DNA of 35,990 nt from contig JAFRIR010000003.1 in the NCBI GenBank assembly GCA_017432685.1, forward strand, positions 1-35,990, in the 5' to 3' direction. The stretch's first letter is position 1. Every line of letters begins with the position of its first letter. The notes beneath the pieces are model-generated. The model was given only the letters and a program-made list of their open reading frames with translations. It was not told where the DNA came from and did no database searches. The translations under genes were made by a program, and so were the position numbers. Of the stretch, positions 1-8,301 are shown in pieces. This DNA is from Flexilinea sp. Its GTDB lineage: Bacteria; Chloroflexota; Anaerolineae; Anaerolineales; Anaerolineaceae.

Positions 1-115
1 AGGGTATAGGGTGTAGGGTTTAGAAAAATTGAACGGTCAATTTCTTACTACTACCTACTTCCTACTTACTACTTACTACTTACTACTTCCTAAACCCTAT
101 ACCCTATACCCTGTA
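1..115. repeat. Heptanucleotide repeat tract forming a long inverted repeat
   Basis: Bases 1-23 are period-7 units of the AGGGTAT type. Bases 44-91 are TTACTAC-type units and 92-115 are ACCCTAT units. The first and last parts are near-perfect reverse complements, so the tract can fold into a hairpin of about 23 bp around a pyrimidine-rich centre. It sits directly downstream of the small minus-strand gene that stops at 120. It is one of eight period-7 tracts in the window. Confidence 0.8.
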
Positions 116-119
116 ACTC

Positions 120-332
120 CTAAAAGCTTATGCTTGTCCAGTCAACGTTGAAAACGACTCTCAAAACGACTGCGATCATGATGAAGAACAGGACAACGCC
201 GATCAGGCAGCCGCAGCAGCCGCCATTCTTTGCTCCGAATGTTTCCTGCAGCCAGTTGTAAACTTTGCTGATCAGAAACAATTGCAGGATGCCCGACAGG
301 CATCCGGGATTCTCATTTCTTCTGTTATTCAT
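120..332 (-). CDS. Small Cys/Gly-rich membrane protein, unknown function
   Basis: This is a 70-residue ORF whose start is preceded by AGGAAA at a normal distance. The N-terminal half is polar with a short hydrophobic stretch (about residues 12-22). A Gly-Gly-Cys-Cys-Gly-Cys turn at about 37-42 is followed by one strongly hydrophobic helix (about 43-62), so a single-pass inner membrane protein is likely. I recognise no family. It lies downstream of the operon ending at 577 but is separated from it by a 160-bp structured element, so it probably has its own leader. A chance ORF is possible, but the ribosome site, the clear membrane segment and the position next to a leader-type element argue for a gene. 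Confidence 0.55.
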   Translation of the reverse strand: MNNRRNENPGCLSGILQLFLISKVYNWLQETFGAKNGGCCGCLIGVVLFFIMIAVVLRVVFNVDWTSISF

Positions 333-359
333 TTCCGTTTCCTATATCCTAATTTCAAA

Positions 360-519
360 GGGAACCTCTAAAAACTCGAAAATTGTGACCTCATTCACAG
401 TTTATTCATTATGGCGCGGGATGCAGAGTCATTTTTCCTCGGAGAATGACTTTCCCGCGCCGTGGTTTTTGGTGGCTATGCAGCCCCCATACCCCTGCCC
501 ATTAGTTTTTAGAGATCCC
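360..519 (-). repeat. Leader-associated inverted-repeat element, copy A
   Basis: Read on the minus strand, it starts GGGATCTCTAAAAACT and ends AGTTTTTAGAGGTTCCC, so the ends pair with each other. Just inside the left end is the shared AGGGGTATGGGGGC block. The internal hairpin differs from the other copies: its arms pair as GGCGCGGGA-type sequence with an inner GTCATT/AATGAC stem, where copies B-D have the CCCGAGGA stem. The element ends 27 bases before the start codon of the small membrane protein and points the same way. Confidence 0.8.
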
Positions 520-520
520 T

Positions 521-579
521 TTATTCCTTATTCCTTACTCCTTACTCTTTACTCCTTACTCCTTACTCTTTACTCTTTA
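521..579. repeat. Heptanucleotide repeat tract (CTTACTC/TTTACTC)
   Basis: About eight period-7 units of the CTTACTC or TTTACTC type run from the edge of element copy A right up to the TAA stop codon of the minus-strand lipoprotein gene (577-579). The tract therefore abuts a stop codon, as do most such tracts in this window. Confidence 0.75.
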
Positions 580-1704
580 TCTCACGTCCACCGTCAGGGT
601 GTAGTTTGAGGTCTGGTCTGTGGAAATCACCTCGATCAGGTAATCCTGTGTTGTCGGGACGACGGAGTACCAGCTGGGGGAATAAGAAGTGTAATCCATA
701 TAGATCTGGCCGGTCTGGAGTCCGGAAACGCGCAGAAAAGAGTTCGGGCGCGGACCGGAATAGTCATCGATGCGGGCGGTTTGGCCGGCGTACATATAGG
801 CTGTGTAGCTCACGACACTGTAAGGAGCCAGTGTTCCGCTCATGACGGCGCTGGTCTGTCCGGCAGGGATGGTGACCCGGGCGGGAATATAGATTTGAAG
901 GGTGAAGTTTTCCGCGTACCCCATGGAGTAGATATTCACATAGTAGGTGGCAGTGCGGGGCAGGTACATGCTGTAACTGGTTTGACGCTGGTTTGCATCC
1001 AAAAAGATATTTCCGTAGACATCAGAGACGCTGAGCACTGAAGTACCGCTGTCAGATGTCAGCAGGACGAGAAAATTCTGGTTGGCAAAGGCATACAGGT
1101 TGTAGCTCACGGACCCGCCGGCTTGAACATAACCGGAGATCACTGCTGAAGTTGCACCCGGCGCGAAGGAAATCGACTGCCCGTTTGCGAGCTGTGAAGG
1201 GGGAATGTAACTGAGCGGTGTCAGCTGTCCGGAGGGGACGCTCTTCTGGATCACGGACTGCGTTTCCGGATAAGTGATCGTGTGGTCATTTTTGATGGTC
1301 AGTTCGCTGTCATCGGCAGATGCGGTGGGTCTGGTGATCTGAGCGTTAACCCCCATGATCGAAGGAATGCGGAAATCAAGCGAGGCGGTCTTTGGGTAGC
1401 TGGTCATGCTGTGGTCCCGATTGATGATCATGCCGTCATCACCTTCCCCATTGTCTTGCGGTACTCCTTCCACAGGCGCGGATGGATCTTCCGAATGATT
1501 CTGGAGAAGCATTTCGCCATCCTCACCGGAATTATTGTTGATCAGCATTTCGCCTTCCGGTTCTGCCGGTGTTTCCGGGACTGCCGGAGCCTCAGTGGGG
1601 GCGGGTTGGCTGTTTTTCTGCGGCATATTATGACATGCGCTCAGAATGAGGCAGAAGACTGACAAAAGAAGAAGTACCCGGGTCAGTTTATGGTTGTGTT
1701 TCAT
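577..1704 (-). CDS. Lipoprotein with two C-terminal beta-sandwich (PPC-like) repeats
   Basis: This 375-residue protein has a signal peptide ending in the lipobox LSAC (Cys24), so it should be lipid-anchored outside the membrane. Residues about 25-140 are low-complexity and Pro/Glu/Asn-rich. They contain four diverged repeats of the type GEMLINNNSG / DGMIINRDHS / LTIKNDHT. Two homologous domains of about 95 residues follow, each opening with an A/P-G-x-T-S-A-V-x-S-G motif and rich in Ser, Tyr and Thr. They resemble bacterial pre-peptidase C-terminal (PPC) beta-sandwich domains. The start codon lies 17 bases inside the upstream solute-binding gene, so translation is probably coupled. The catalytic partner or ligand is unknown. 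It is the last gene of the operon that begins at 4,958. Confidence 0.8.
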   Translation of the reverse strand: MKHNHKLTRVLLLLSVFCLILSACHNMPQKNSQPAPTEAPAVPETPAEPEGEMLINNNSGEDGEMLLQNHSEDPSAPVEGVPQDNGEGDDGMIINRDHSMTSYPKTASLDFRIPSIMGVNAQITRPTASADDSELTIKNDHTITYPETQSVIQKSVPSGQLTPLSYIPPSQLANGQSISFAPGATSAVISGYVQAGGSVSYNLYAFANQNFLVLLTSDSGTSVLSVSDVYGNIFLDANQRQTSYSMYLPRTATYYVNIYSMGYAENFTLQIYIPARVTIPAGQTSAVMSGTLAPYSVVSYTAYMYAGQTARIDDYSGPRPNSFLRVSGLQTGQIYMDYTSYSPSWYSVVPTTQDYLIEVISTDQTSNYTLTVDVR

Positions 1705-3214
1705 CGTTCACTCCTGTTTGATTGCTGCTTTCCGGAACAGTCGTTTCGGAAAGTTGATTTACGTTATTAACTTCGGCAATGGCGCTGCCGATTTGCTCCC
1801 AGATGTCCGGGATGCTTTCCGGTTTGGCTGACGGGTTGAACACGTAAGCAAAACCGTCCGACAAAATGAGCAGGTCCGTGATGCGGTTTTCATCTGCTTC
1901 GCTGTTCACCTGGTACTGGCGGTACGATAGCGTCTGGTAGAGCTTGTCTTCACCGCTGTTCCGATAAAGCCGGGTGATCTCGTCGCTGTCCTGCACTGCC
2001 CATCCGGGGGCAGCGAGCGCAAGAGATGCAGCGTGGGTATCCTGATAGAGCCAGCGGATGAAGCGCCAGGCGGCATTGGTCCGTTTCGCATCCTCGCCCT
2101 TAATAATTGCAATTGAAGTGCCATCCGCATAAATGCGCGGGTTTTGATCGGAATCGGAGGTTCTGGCAGGGTAAACGACCAGGTCCCAGTTGTCAAATGC
2201 ATTGTTTTCCGATTGTTCAAATGCATTAAACTGACGTTCTGCGTCGGAATAAGTTCCCGAGTAAAACAGAGCATATCGATTGGCAAAATAGTCGTAAGGT
2301 TCGTTCACCCGGCTGTTCCATGCGCAGCCGTTGTCGAGAAGGTTCCGCAGCCAGGCAGCCGTATCCGTGAATACTTCCCCTGCGTCAGAGTGAAGCAGCT
2401 CGCCGACGCTCTCCTGATTTTTCGCAAAAACCAGCAGCCAGCTGATCACGTCTTCCGGATCGGAGCTGACGATCCAGCCGCCGGTGCCGTGTTTTTTCTC
2501 ATCTTTTTCTGTGTAACTGGCTTTTCCTGCCGCACAAGCCTGTTCGGCAAATTCCGCCAGGTTTGCCGGGGTGTCTGGGAAGCCGAGCTCGATGGCCCAG
2601 GTCTTGTTGTAAAACAGGAAGGCCGGTTCTGTCCATAAAGGAAGTGAGAAATATTTCCCGTCCCGGTTTTCAGTCTGCAGCATCACCGGCATGATCGGCT
2701 CAATGCCGTCGCCGGAAAGCGAAAGACCTTCATAGTTCAGGAAACCGGAAAGCTCCATCAACAGGCTCCCATCTGCGTCCCGCGAACGCAGGTAGGCGGA
2801 GGGGGCGATGATGAGGTCTGTGGTCTCCGTGCTGTCCGCGGCTGTGATTTTGCTGAGCTCATCCATGGAATAGGCTCGTTCTGCCTTCAGGACGATTCCC
2901 TGCTCATTTTCTTCATTGAAGAGGGTGATGAGATCTTCCAGCGTGTCGCGCACTTTTCCGTCCAGGCTGTAGCGGATGACGAGTTCCGTATCCTTGAGGT
3001 CTTCCGGTGCGACCTCCAGCCAGGCAGGCAGCGGGGTGGGGGTGGGTGTGGCTGTCGGGAGCGGTGTAGCAGTCGGCGGGACCGGAGTTGCCGTCCAGTC
3101 CGGAGTCATGGTTGCGGTCGGGACCGGGTCCGGCACATTGCAGGAGCAAATCAATGCCGGCAGCAATAACAGCCAGATCCATTTGAAGAGAAGGTTTCCA
3201 TCGGACCGTCTCAT
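1688..3214 (-). CDS. Extracellular solute-binding lipoprotein (ABC importer, family 1 type)
   Basis: The protein has 508 residues. A lipoprotein signal peptide ends in ICSC (Cys25), followed by a Thr/Pro/Ala-rich linker of about 40 residues and then an alpha/beta binding-protein fold. Typical features are the early DTLEDLITLFNEEN segment, the LPLWTEPAFLFYNK ligand-cleft region and the late AWRFIRWLYQD helix. The family captures sugars or oligosaccharides for ABC importers. No permease or ATPase gene lies nearby, so it either serves a transporter encoded elsewhere or has another binding role. Its ATG shares one base with the TGA of the hydrolase gene upstream, and its 3' end overlaps the next gene by 17 bases. 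The Thr-Pro linker is typical of Anaerolineae lipoproteins, one reason for the organism guess. Confidence 0.85.
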   Translation of the reverse strand: MRRSDGNLLFKWIWLLLLPALICSCNVPDPVPTATMTPDWTATPVPPTATPLPTATPTPTPLPAWLEVAPEDLKDTELVIRYSLDGKVRDTLEDLITLFNEENEQGIVLKAERAYSMDELSKITAADSTETTDLIIAPSAYLRSRDADGSLLMELSGFLNYEGLSLSGDGIEPIMPVMLQTENRDGKYFSLPLWTEPAFLFYNKTWAIELGFPDTPANLAEFAEQACAAGKASYTEKDEKKHGTGGWIVSSDPEDVISWLLVFAKNQESVGELLHSDAGEVFTDTAAWLRNLLDNGCAWNSRVNEPYDYFANRYALFYSGTYSDAERQFNAFEQSENNAFDNWDLVVYPARTSDSDQNPRIYADGTSIAIIKGEDAKRTNAAWRFIRWLYQDTHAASLALAAPGWAVQDSDEITRLYRNSGEDKLYQTLSYRQYQVNSEADENRITDLLILSDGFAYVFNPSAKPESIPDIWEQIGSAIAEVNNVNQLSETTVPESSNQTGVNDETQP

Positions 3215-3861
3215 CAGTAAAACACCTTTTCATCCCGCACGAAGGTATAGTCTTCGTGTCCGGGCAGGATCAATGTGTCGTCCGGAAGCGTGAGGACACG
3301 TTCCCGGATGCTTTTCATCAGGGTGGGCTGACTGCCGCCGGTGAGGTCGGTGCGCCCGTAACTGTGGAAAAAGACCAGGTCACCTGAAAACAGCCATCCG
3401 GCCTGTTCACAGTAAAAACAGCAGTGTCCCGGCGCGTGTCCGGGGGTGAACAGCGTCTGAAATTTATAGCTGCCGACGGTCAGCATTTTCCCGTCTGCAA
3501 GGTCTGTGATTGGCCGGGGACTGTCCACGATGAAGGGAATCTGGCGGCGCATGTCCCGGATCCCCTCGTCAAACAGGATCATATCCGAAGGGTGCACATG
3601 GGCAGAAACACCGAGCGCCTGTGATTCCGGATAAGCGGTGCCGACAAAATGATCCCAATGGGCATGGGTCAGCCAGTATTCCCGCGGTGTGGTACCGAGC
3701 GCTTTCACCTTTGCCAGCACCCGGTCAAAAGAGAAGGATGGGTCGATAACGACGCAGTCTTTGCTCTCTTCATCAAAAAGCACGTAAACATTGTTCGCGA
3801 TGGGGCCGCAAACGAATGGCAGTGCGTGAAGCGTTTCGAATACAACTTCCTGTACGATCAT
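3214..3861 (-). CDS. Metallo-beta-lactamase-fold hydrolase, glyoxalase II-like
   Basis: This 215-residue protein is the usual length for small MBL-fold hydrolases. The metal-binding motif HAHWDH is at residues 66-71. Further ligands fit His142 or His146 in TPGHAPGH, Asp161 in FSGD, and His202 in LPGH. These are the signatures of the hydroxyacylglutathione hydrolase branch, which hydrolyses thioesters or related substrates in the cytoplasm, but the real substrate cannot be read from sequence. There is no signal peptide. It overlaps the peptidase gene upstream by 4 bases (ATGA) and the binding protein downstream by 1 base, so the operon is translationally coupled. Confidence 0.88.
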   Translation of the reverse strand: MIVQEVVFETLHALPFVCGPIANNVYVLFDEESKDCVVIDPSFSFDRVLAKVKALGTTPREYWLTHAHWDHFVGTAYPESQALGVSAHVHPSDMILFDEGIRDMRRQIPFIVDSPRPITDLADGKMLTVGSYKFQTLFTPGHAPGHCCFYCEQAGWLFSGDLVFFHSYGRTDLTGGSQPTLMKSIRERVLTLPDDTLILPGHEDYTFVRDEKVFY

Positions 3862-4958
3862 AAAACTCTCAGTTCACGGGGAAAATCACTGATGGAACGG
3901 CCCGCGTCGGCAGTGACGGTGATGTCGTCCTCGATGCGGACACCGCCCCAATCCGGCAGGTAAATGCCGGGTTCATCGGAGAAGCACATGCCCGGTTCCA
4001 AAATCACCGGATTGCCCGCAAACATGTAAGGCTCTTCGTGCTCTTCCAACCCCAGCCCGTGGCCGATGCGGTGGGTGAAATATTGCCCGTAGCCTTTGGC
4101 GTTGATGACTGCACGTCCCGCGTCATCGATGCTGCCGGCAGTCACACCCGGACGGACGGCAGCCAGTGCGGCACGGTTGGCCGCCAGAACGGTATAGTAG
4201 ATCTCGATTTGTTTATCGGAGGGTTCTCCGACGACAAAGGTGCGGGTGATGTCGGAGCAGTACCCTTTCCAACGGGCTCCCCAGTCAAAGAGCAGAAAAT
4301 CGCCGTATTGGATCTCCCTGTCGGAAACTTCCGCATGCGGGTTGGCGGAGTTAGGCCCGGAACCGACGATCGGGTCAAAGGGCAGTTTGGGGTCGCTGCC
4401 CATGCGGAGCATCTGTGCTACCAGTTCGGAACCGAGTTCCCGTTCGGTCACGCCGGGTTTGACGAGCTTCAAAGTTTCTTCCAGCGCGTCCTGGGCGATG
4501 ATGGCTGCTTTGCGCATGCACTCCAACTCTTCTTCGGTCTTGCGCAGCCGCAGTTCCGTGAAGAGCGGCTGGGCGCCGCTGATCTGACAACCCGGGATGG
4601 CATTTTGGATGAATTGGTATTCGAGATAACGGAAATGAATCGGCTCGACCGCGATCTTTTTCCCCGCGAGTCCGAGATATTCACCGGCTTTGCGGAAGGC
4701 TTCGCCCCATTCGGAGGGATCGTCACTGAAGGGGAAGACCTCCACCGGGATGTCCATTTCAGGAGCGGCATCAACTTCAAAGCCCGCGATGACCAGAGCG
4801 GCCTTTTTCCCCGGACGGTAGAGCAGGGTGGTGGGCCGCTCCATCAGGATCTTTGTCTGTCCGGTGAGCCAGTTCATGTTCGGGCTCGGGATGAACACCG
4901 CGGCGTCATAGCCGTATTTTTCGATCAGGTTTGCCAATAAGTCAGATTTTGCGCTCAT
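3858..4958 (-). CDS. M24 family metallopeptidase (Xaa-Pro peptidase)
   Basis: This 366-residue protein has an N-terminal creatinase-like domain (about 1-135) and a C-terminal pita-bread M24 domain. All five metal ligands are present: Asp225 and Asp236, His300 in GHGLGLEEHE, Glu329 in SDEPGIY, and Glu343 in VRIEDD. His208 is a plausible proton shuttle. The family removes residues next to proline from peptides in the cytoplasm (PepQ or PepP type). The start is supported by GGAG six bases upstream. It is the first gene of a four-gene operon whose reading frames all overlap. PepQ versus another M24 peptidase cannot be decided here. Confidence 0.9.
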   Translation of the reverse strand: MSAKSDLLANLIEKYGYDAAVFIPSPNMNWLTGQTKILMERPTTLLYRPGKKAALVIAGFEVDAAPEMDIPVEVFPFSDDPSEWGEAFRKAGEYLGLAGKKIAVEPIHFRYLEYQFIQNAIPGCQISGAQPLFTELRLRKTEEELECMRKAAIIAQDALEETLKLVKPGVTERELGSELVAQMLRMGSDPKLPFDPIVGSGPNSANPHAEVSDREIQYGDFLLFDWGARWKGYCSDITRTFVVGEPSDKQIEIYYTVLAANRAALAAVRPGVTAGSIDDAGRAVINAKGYGQYFTHRIGHGLGLEEHEEPYMFAGNPVILEPGMCFSDEPGIYLPDWGGVRIEDDITVTADAGRSISDFPRELRVL

Positions 4959-5051
4959 GAGTCACTCCAATTAAAGAATTCCTTAATAAAATTATAAAAC
5001 AAATCGAGCCTTTGGTCTGCTTTTTCTGCTGTTTTTGGAAAGTATTAAGGA

Positions 5052-5081
5052 AAACCCCGCAGTCAGGAGGCTGCGGGGTTT
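5052..5081 (-). terminator. Hairpin terminator
   Basis: An 11-bp perfect stem AAACCCCGCAG / CTGCGGGGTTT surrounds an 8-base loop. On the minus strand it runs into TTTTCCTT, so it probably ends transcription coming from the PIN module and the pseudogene remnant before the peptidase operon. Confidence 0.65.
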
Positions 5082-5098
5082 CGTATCATTTGTTATTG

Positions 5099-5276
5099 AT
5101 TAATATTCAGGCATCTGAGGAGCTGCCAGTTTTTTCACGGCTGTCAGTATATCTTTGCAGAATCCTTTTTCATCATCTTCCCGTTACCCGGTTTCATAAA
5201 AGCCGCTATAAATCGCCAGTCCGAGATGTTCGATAAAGAAACTATAGATGCGTTTGTTGATACGGATGATCCTCAA
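5099..5276 (-). pseudogene. Fossil: GH51 arabinofuranosidase fragment joined to a groEL 3' end
   Basis: On the minus strand, 5276 to about 5187 reads INKRIYSFFIEHLGLAIYSG, then FYETG and a stop. After a frameshift, 5183 to 5128 reads REDDEKGFCKDILTAVKKL. Together this matches the N-terminal start of GH51 alpha-L-arabinofuranosidases (x-IYG-x-FIEHLGR-x-IYGGIYE ... DExGFRxDVxxAVKxL). The frame then continues into [12 protein letters not shown], which is the exact C-terminus of the GroEL encoded at 6175. Bases 5099-5127 match 6174-6202 at 27 of 29 positions. The segment is therefore a decayed chimera. It has no intact reading frame and starts directly after the PIN-partner gene. Confidence 0.65.
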
Positions 5277-5287
5277 AGTGTTTCACA

Positions 5288-5536
5288 TTATAATCTCATT
5301 GCATCACCTTTATAGGGGTGACTTTTTGCGTAAGCAACGGCTTTCTCATGAAACTCTCCCGGCGCCATACCGTCATAAAAGGTTCTTCGCCATTTTGTGT
5401 AATCCAGTTTTTCACGAAGAACAAGCGCAATGAAAGCTTCTGCGCCAACTACACCGAATTGCTCTATCAGACAAGTCATTCCGGCATCCGCAAGTTCGAA
5501 GGTGTTGACTTCCTGTATATCCTGAATCGCTTCCAT
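5288..5536 (-). CDS. Small acidic partner protein of the PIN-domain gene (putative antitoxin)
   Basis: This 82-residue protein is mostly helical by composition. A conserved-looking centre reads EQFGVVGAEAFIALVLREKL followed by DYTKWRR. Its ATG follows the PIN gene stop with no gap (TAAATG), and GGAGGA inside the end of the PIN gene is its ribosome site. I know similar small proteins beside PIN genes only as hypothetical, so antitoxin is inferred from pairing. The gene order, toxin first and partner second, is the reverse of the usual VapB-VapC order. Confidence 0.65.
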   Translation of the reverse strand: MEAIQDIQEVNTFELADAGMTCLIEQFGVVGAEAFIALVLREKLDYTKWRRTFYDGMAPGEFHEKAVAYAKSHPYKGDAMRL

Positions 5537-5974
5537 TTATTCCTCCATTTCCGTGATAAATTCAATCGGATTGACCATGCGAATCTCGTCAGTTTGATAT
5601 TTCAATAACCGGATATCTGTAGTTATGAAATATGAACACCCGGCATATATTGCCGATGCGACATGGTAAGCATCCTGTTGTTTAACGTTTGTTTCCATAA
5701 TTCGTTCTGCAATAGCAGAAATCTCTGTATCTCTTTCCACGCCAACATAAGCGGATATATTGCGCCGGATGAAATCTTTTATTGATTTTCTCCTCATTGG
5801 AACCGGAACATTTTCACATTCATAATCTAAAGTATATGAGCCAATCAGTTCATATTTCCCATTTTCAATGAGCTGCTGAATTCGTATTTTTGATTGTGTT
5901 TCCATCGCGATTTTTAATTGATCCTGCGGATCATATGGACGATTGTAACAACACATATCAAGATAAATTCTCAT
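5537..5974 (-). CDS. PIN-domain ribonuclease, toxin-like
   Basis: The protein has 145 residues, the full length of a PIN domain. The acidic residues that bind the catalytic metal are present: Asp6 in IYLDMCCYNRPYD, Glu52 or Glu54, Asp101 in QQDAYHVASA, and Asp120 in FITTD. PIN proteins of toxin-antitoxin systems cleave RNA, often tRNA or rRNA. AGGGGC lies seven bases before the start. A perfect 16-bp palindrome (5998-6013) in the promoter region suggests autoregulation. The module lies directly downstream of groEL, on the same strand and behind a strong terminator. Confidence 0.85.
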   Translation of the reverse strand: MRIYLDMCCYNRPYDPQDQLKIAMETQSKIRIQQLIENGKYELIGSYTLDYECENVPVPMRRKSIKDFIRRNISAYVGVERDTEISAIAERIMETNVKQQDAYHVASAIYAGCSYFITTDIRLLKYQTDEIRMVNPIEFITEMEE

Positions 5975-5997
5975 TGTAACTGCCCCTGTTTTCGATC

Positions 5998-6013
5998 TTT
6001 ATAATATTATAAA
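5998..6013. promoter_or_regulatory. Palindromic operator candidate of the PIN module
   Basis: TTTATAATATTATAAA is a perfect 16-bp palindrome 24 bases upstream of the PIN start codon. It contains -10-like TATAAT sequences, and a TTGACT lies just upstream on the minus strand. Binding of a toxin-antitoxin complex here would block the promoter. That role is inferred from position. Confidence 0.5.
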
Positions 6014-6111
6014 TGATAGTCAAAATATGTGTTCAGACTATAAACGATTACATATGTAAATTTTTTAATTCGATATCATAAGACTGATCCTTATGTGGAT
6101 CCGTTTGTGAA

Positions 6112-6158
6112 GTGAAAACAAAAATCCATCGGTTTTGCCGATGGATTTTTGTTTTCAC
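6112..6158 (-). terminator. groEL terminator
   Basis: A perfect 21-bp stem (6112-6132 with 6138-6158) has a TTTTG loop and ends in T-rich arms on both strands. It starts 16 bases after the groEL stop codon. The symmetry lets it also block transcription from the other direction. Confidence 0.85.
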
Positions 6159-6174
6159 TGATTTTTATCAGATA

Positions 6175-7803
6175 TTAATATTCAGGCATCTGCGGGGCTG
6201 CCGGCTTTTCCGGTTCCGGAATGTCGGTGATCAGCGCTTCAGTGGTGAGGATCATGGCAGCGATGGAAGCTGCATTTTCCAGGGCGCCGCGGGTGACCTT
6301 TGCCGGGTCGGAAACGCCGCCTTCAACCATGTCGATATATTTATCGGTCAGCACGTTGTAACCGATGCGGTTGGAGCGCTTGGACTTCTGCTGGGAGCGG
6401 ATGTTGGCAACGATCACAGAGCCGTCCTTACCGGCGTTCTCGACGATCTTGCGCATCGGGACTTCCAGAGCCTTGCGGACAATGTTGATACCGGTCTGTT
6501 CGTCATCGATATCGCTCTTCAGACCCTGAACCTTGGACTGAGCATTCAGCAGGGCAACACCGCCGCCCGGGACGATACCCTGTTCCACTGCCGCACGGGT
6601 AGCGGAGAGAGCGTCTTCCACACGATGCTTCTTTTCCTTCAGTTCGGTTTCGGTTGCGGCGCCGACGCGGATGATGGCAACACCGCCGCTCAGTTTCGCC
6701 AGGCGTTCCTGCAGTTTTTCGCGGTCATAGTCGCTGGTGGTCTTGTCGATTTCGATGCGGATCTGGTCGATACGGGCCTTGATGGCGTCGTTGTCTCCCT
6801 TACCGCCGACGATGGTGGTGTTATCCTTATCGGAAATGACCTTTTCGCAGCGGCCGAGGTCTGCCAGGGTCGCGGTATCCAGCTTGCGGCCGGTTTCTTC
6901 AGAGATGACGGAAGCGCCGGTGAGGGTGGCGATATCCTGGAGCATGGCTTTGCGGCGGTCACCGAAGCCCGGAGCCTTGACGGCCAGGACGTTCAGCATA
7001 CCACGCAGTTTGTTCAGCACGAGGGTTGCCAGTGCTTCGCCGTCGATGTCTTCAGCGATGATGACCAGGTCACGTTTGCCGGTCTGGACCATCTTTTCAA
7101 GAAGGGGAACCAGGTCCTGGGCAGCGGAGATCTTCTTGTCGTAGATCAGGATATAGGGATCCGGAATGTTGGATTCCATCTTGTCATTGTCGGTGATGAA
7201 GTAGGGGCTGATGTAGCCGCGGTCGAACTGCATACCTTCAACGTATTCGGTTTCGAATTCAAGACCCTTGGATTCTTCTACGGTGATGACGCCGTCTTTA
7301 CCGACCTTGTCCATGACGTCAGCGATCAGGGTGCCGATGTGGGTGTCCTGAGCGGAAACGGTGGCAACATTGGCGATGTCATCCTTGGAGGTGACTTCGA
7401 TAGCCTGTTTGCGGATATCTTCGGAAACGGCTTTGGAGGCGGTTTCGATACCGCGTTTCAGCAGCATCGGGTTGGCGCCGGCAGCCAGGGACTTCAGACC
7501 TTCGGTCACGATAGCGTGTGCCAGAACGGTGGAAGTGGTGGTGCCGTCACCGGCGATGTCGTTTGTCTTGGCGGATGCTTCCTTCAGAAGCTGGGCGCCC
7601 ATGTTTTCAAACGGATCGGGAAGTTCAATTTCTTTGGCAACAGTCACACCATCGTGGGTGATGGTGGGGCTGCCGTATTTCTTGTCGATGGCGACATTGC
7701 GGCCTTTCGGGCCCAGGGTCGTGGCAACAGCGTTGGCGACGACATCAATACCGACCTTCAGTTTTTTGCGTGCATCTTCTCCGAAAACTAATTGTTTAGC
7801 CAT
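6175..7803 (-). CDS. groEL: Chaperonin GroEL (60 kDa, Hsp60)
   Basis: The 542-residue protein has the normal length for GroEL. It forms the double-ring ATP-driven folding chamber in the cytoplasm with GroES. The equatorial ATP-binding motif AGDGTTT is present, as are the N-terminal LGPKGRNV block and the late [11 protein letters not shown] block. The C-terminus ends [12 protein letters not shown] rather than the Gly-Gly-Met repeat that lines many GroEL cavities. The start is supported by GGAG upstream. It lies 122 bases downstream of groES in the same operon, under the CIRCE operator at 8269. A short copy of its 3' end survives at 5099-5127. Confidence 0.98.
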   Translation of the reverse strand: MAKQLVFGEDARKKLKVGIDVVANAVATTLGPKGRNVAIDKKYGSPTITHDGVTVAKEIELPDPFENMGAQLLKEASAKTNDIAGDGTTTSTVLAHAIVTEGLKSLAAGANPMLLKRGIETASKAVSEDIRKQAIEVTSKDDIANVATVSAQDTHIGTLIADVMDKVGKDGVITVEESKGLEFETEYVEGMQFDRGYISPYFITDNDKMESNIPDPYILIYDKKISAAQDLVPLLEKMVQTGKRDLVIIAEDIDGEALATLVLNKLRGMLNVLAVKAPGFGDRRKAMLQDIATLTGASVISEETGRKLDTATLADLGRCEKVISDKDNTTIVGGKGDNDAIKARIDQIRIEIDKTTSDYDREKLQERLAKLSGGVAIIRVGAATETELKEKKHRVEDALSATRAAVEQGIVPGGGVALLNAQSKVQGLKSDIDDEQTGINIVRKALEVPMRKIVENAGKDGSVIVANIRSQQKSKRSNRIGYNVLTDKYIDMVEGGVSDPAKVTRGALENAASIAAMILTTEALITDIPEPEKPAAPQMPEY

Positions 7804-7900
7804 AATAATTCAAATCTCCTGTAGTTTAATTCTCTGTTAGATCTTGTGGTCTGTTTGTCGATGGTCTTTATCCTGCGGTGAGAGTTGGCACCTATGTTAT

Positions 7901-7925
7901 ACTGACCACCGGCCACTGACCACTC
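7901..7925. repeat. Heptanucleotide repeat tract between groES and groEL
   Basis: ACTGACC, ACCGGCC, ACTGACC and a partial fourth unit run in period 7 and end at the groES stop codon (7926). The rest of the 122-base groES-groEL spacer holds the groEL ribosome site. I see no other gene in it. Confidence 0.6.
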
Positions 7926-8213
7926 TTAGTCAATAATTGCGAGCAGATCGGTTTCGCGCATGATCAGCAGCTTCTTGCCGTCGATCTTGGTTTCGGTGCC
8001 TGCATATTTTGCAAACAGGACGGTATCGCCGACCTTGACATCCATGGCGATGCGTTCGCCCTTGTCATTCCGGTCGCCGGCTCCGGTGAACAGAACTTTC
8101 CCCTGCTGCGGTTTTTCTTTTGCGGTTTCGGGCAGAACGATACCACCGGCGGTGATGTCTTCCTGTTCGATCGGTTCAACAACGATACGATTTCCCAACG
8201 GACGTAAATTCAT
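7926..8213 (-). CDS. groES: Co-chaperonin GroES (10 kDa)
   Basis: This 95-residue protein has the exact family length. Conserved features are the N-terminal [12 protein letters not shown], the mobile-loop region [18 protein letters not shown], and the C-terminal [10 protein letters not shown] segment. It caps the GroEL ring and closes the folding chamber. AAGGAG lies six bases before the ATG. It is first in the groESL operon, with the CIRCE element and the promoter directly upstream. Confidence 0.98.
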   Translation of the reverse strand: MNLRPLGNRIVVEPIEQEDITAGGIVLPETAKEKPQQGKVLFTGAGDRNDKGERIAMDVKVGDTVLFAKYAGTETKIDGKKLLIMRETDLLAIID

Positions 8214-8268
8214 TTTCTATCTCCTTAATATCATATCTTTACAGATATTTTTTATACTTTCTTCATTT

Positions 8269-8295
8269 TTAGCACTTAAAATCCCTAAGTGCTAA
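8269..8295. promoter_or_regulatory. CIRCE operator (HrcA binding site)
   Basis: TTAGCACTT, nine bases, then AAGTGCTAA: both arms match the CIRCE consensus (TTAGCACTC-N9-GAGTGCTAA) with one symmetric change per arm, and the spacing is exact. It lies 55 bases upstream of groES, where transcription should start. Heat-shock control by HrcA is therefore expected. hrcA itself is not in this window. Confidence 0.95.
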
Positions 8296-8301
8296 CGATG
8301 A

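Noticed and set aside
1..115. TTAGGG/CCCTAA-like units suggesting a telomere or linear replicon end
   Set aside because: Units vary (AGGGTAT, TTACTAC and others), the tract is internal to normal gene order with a gene beginning at 120, and similar tracts occur at seven more intergenic sites.
3970..4950. Plus-strand 300-codon frame opposite the M24 peptidase
   Set aside because: The minus strand carries all five metal ligands of the M24 family. The plus frame has no ribosome site or domain.
6112..7791. Long open frames opposite groEL
   Set aside because: They are antisense frames of a strongly conserved coding gene with biased codons and have no independent start signals.
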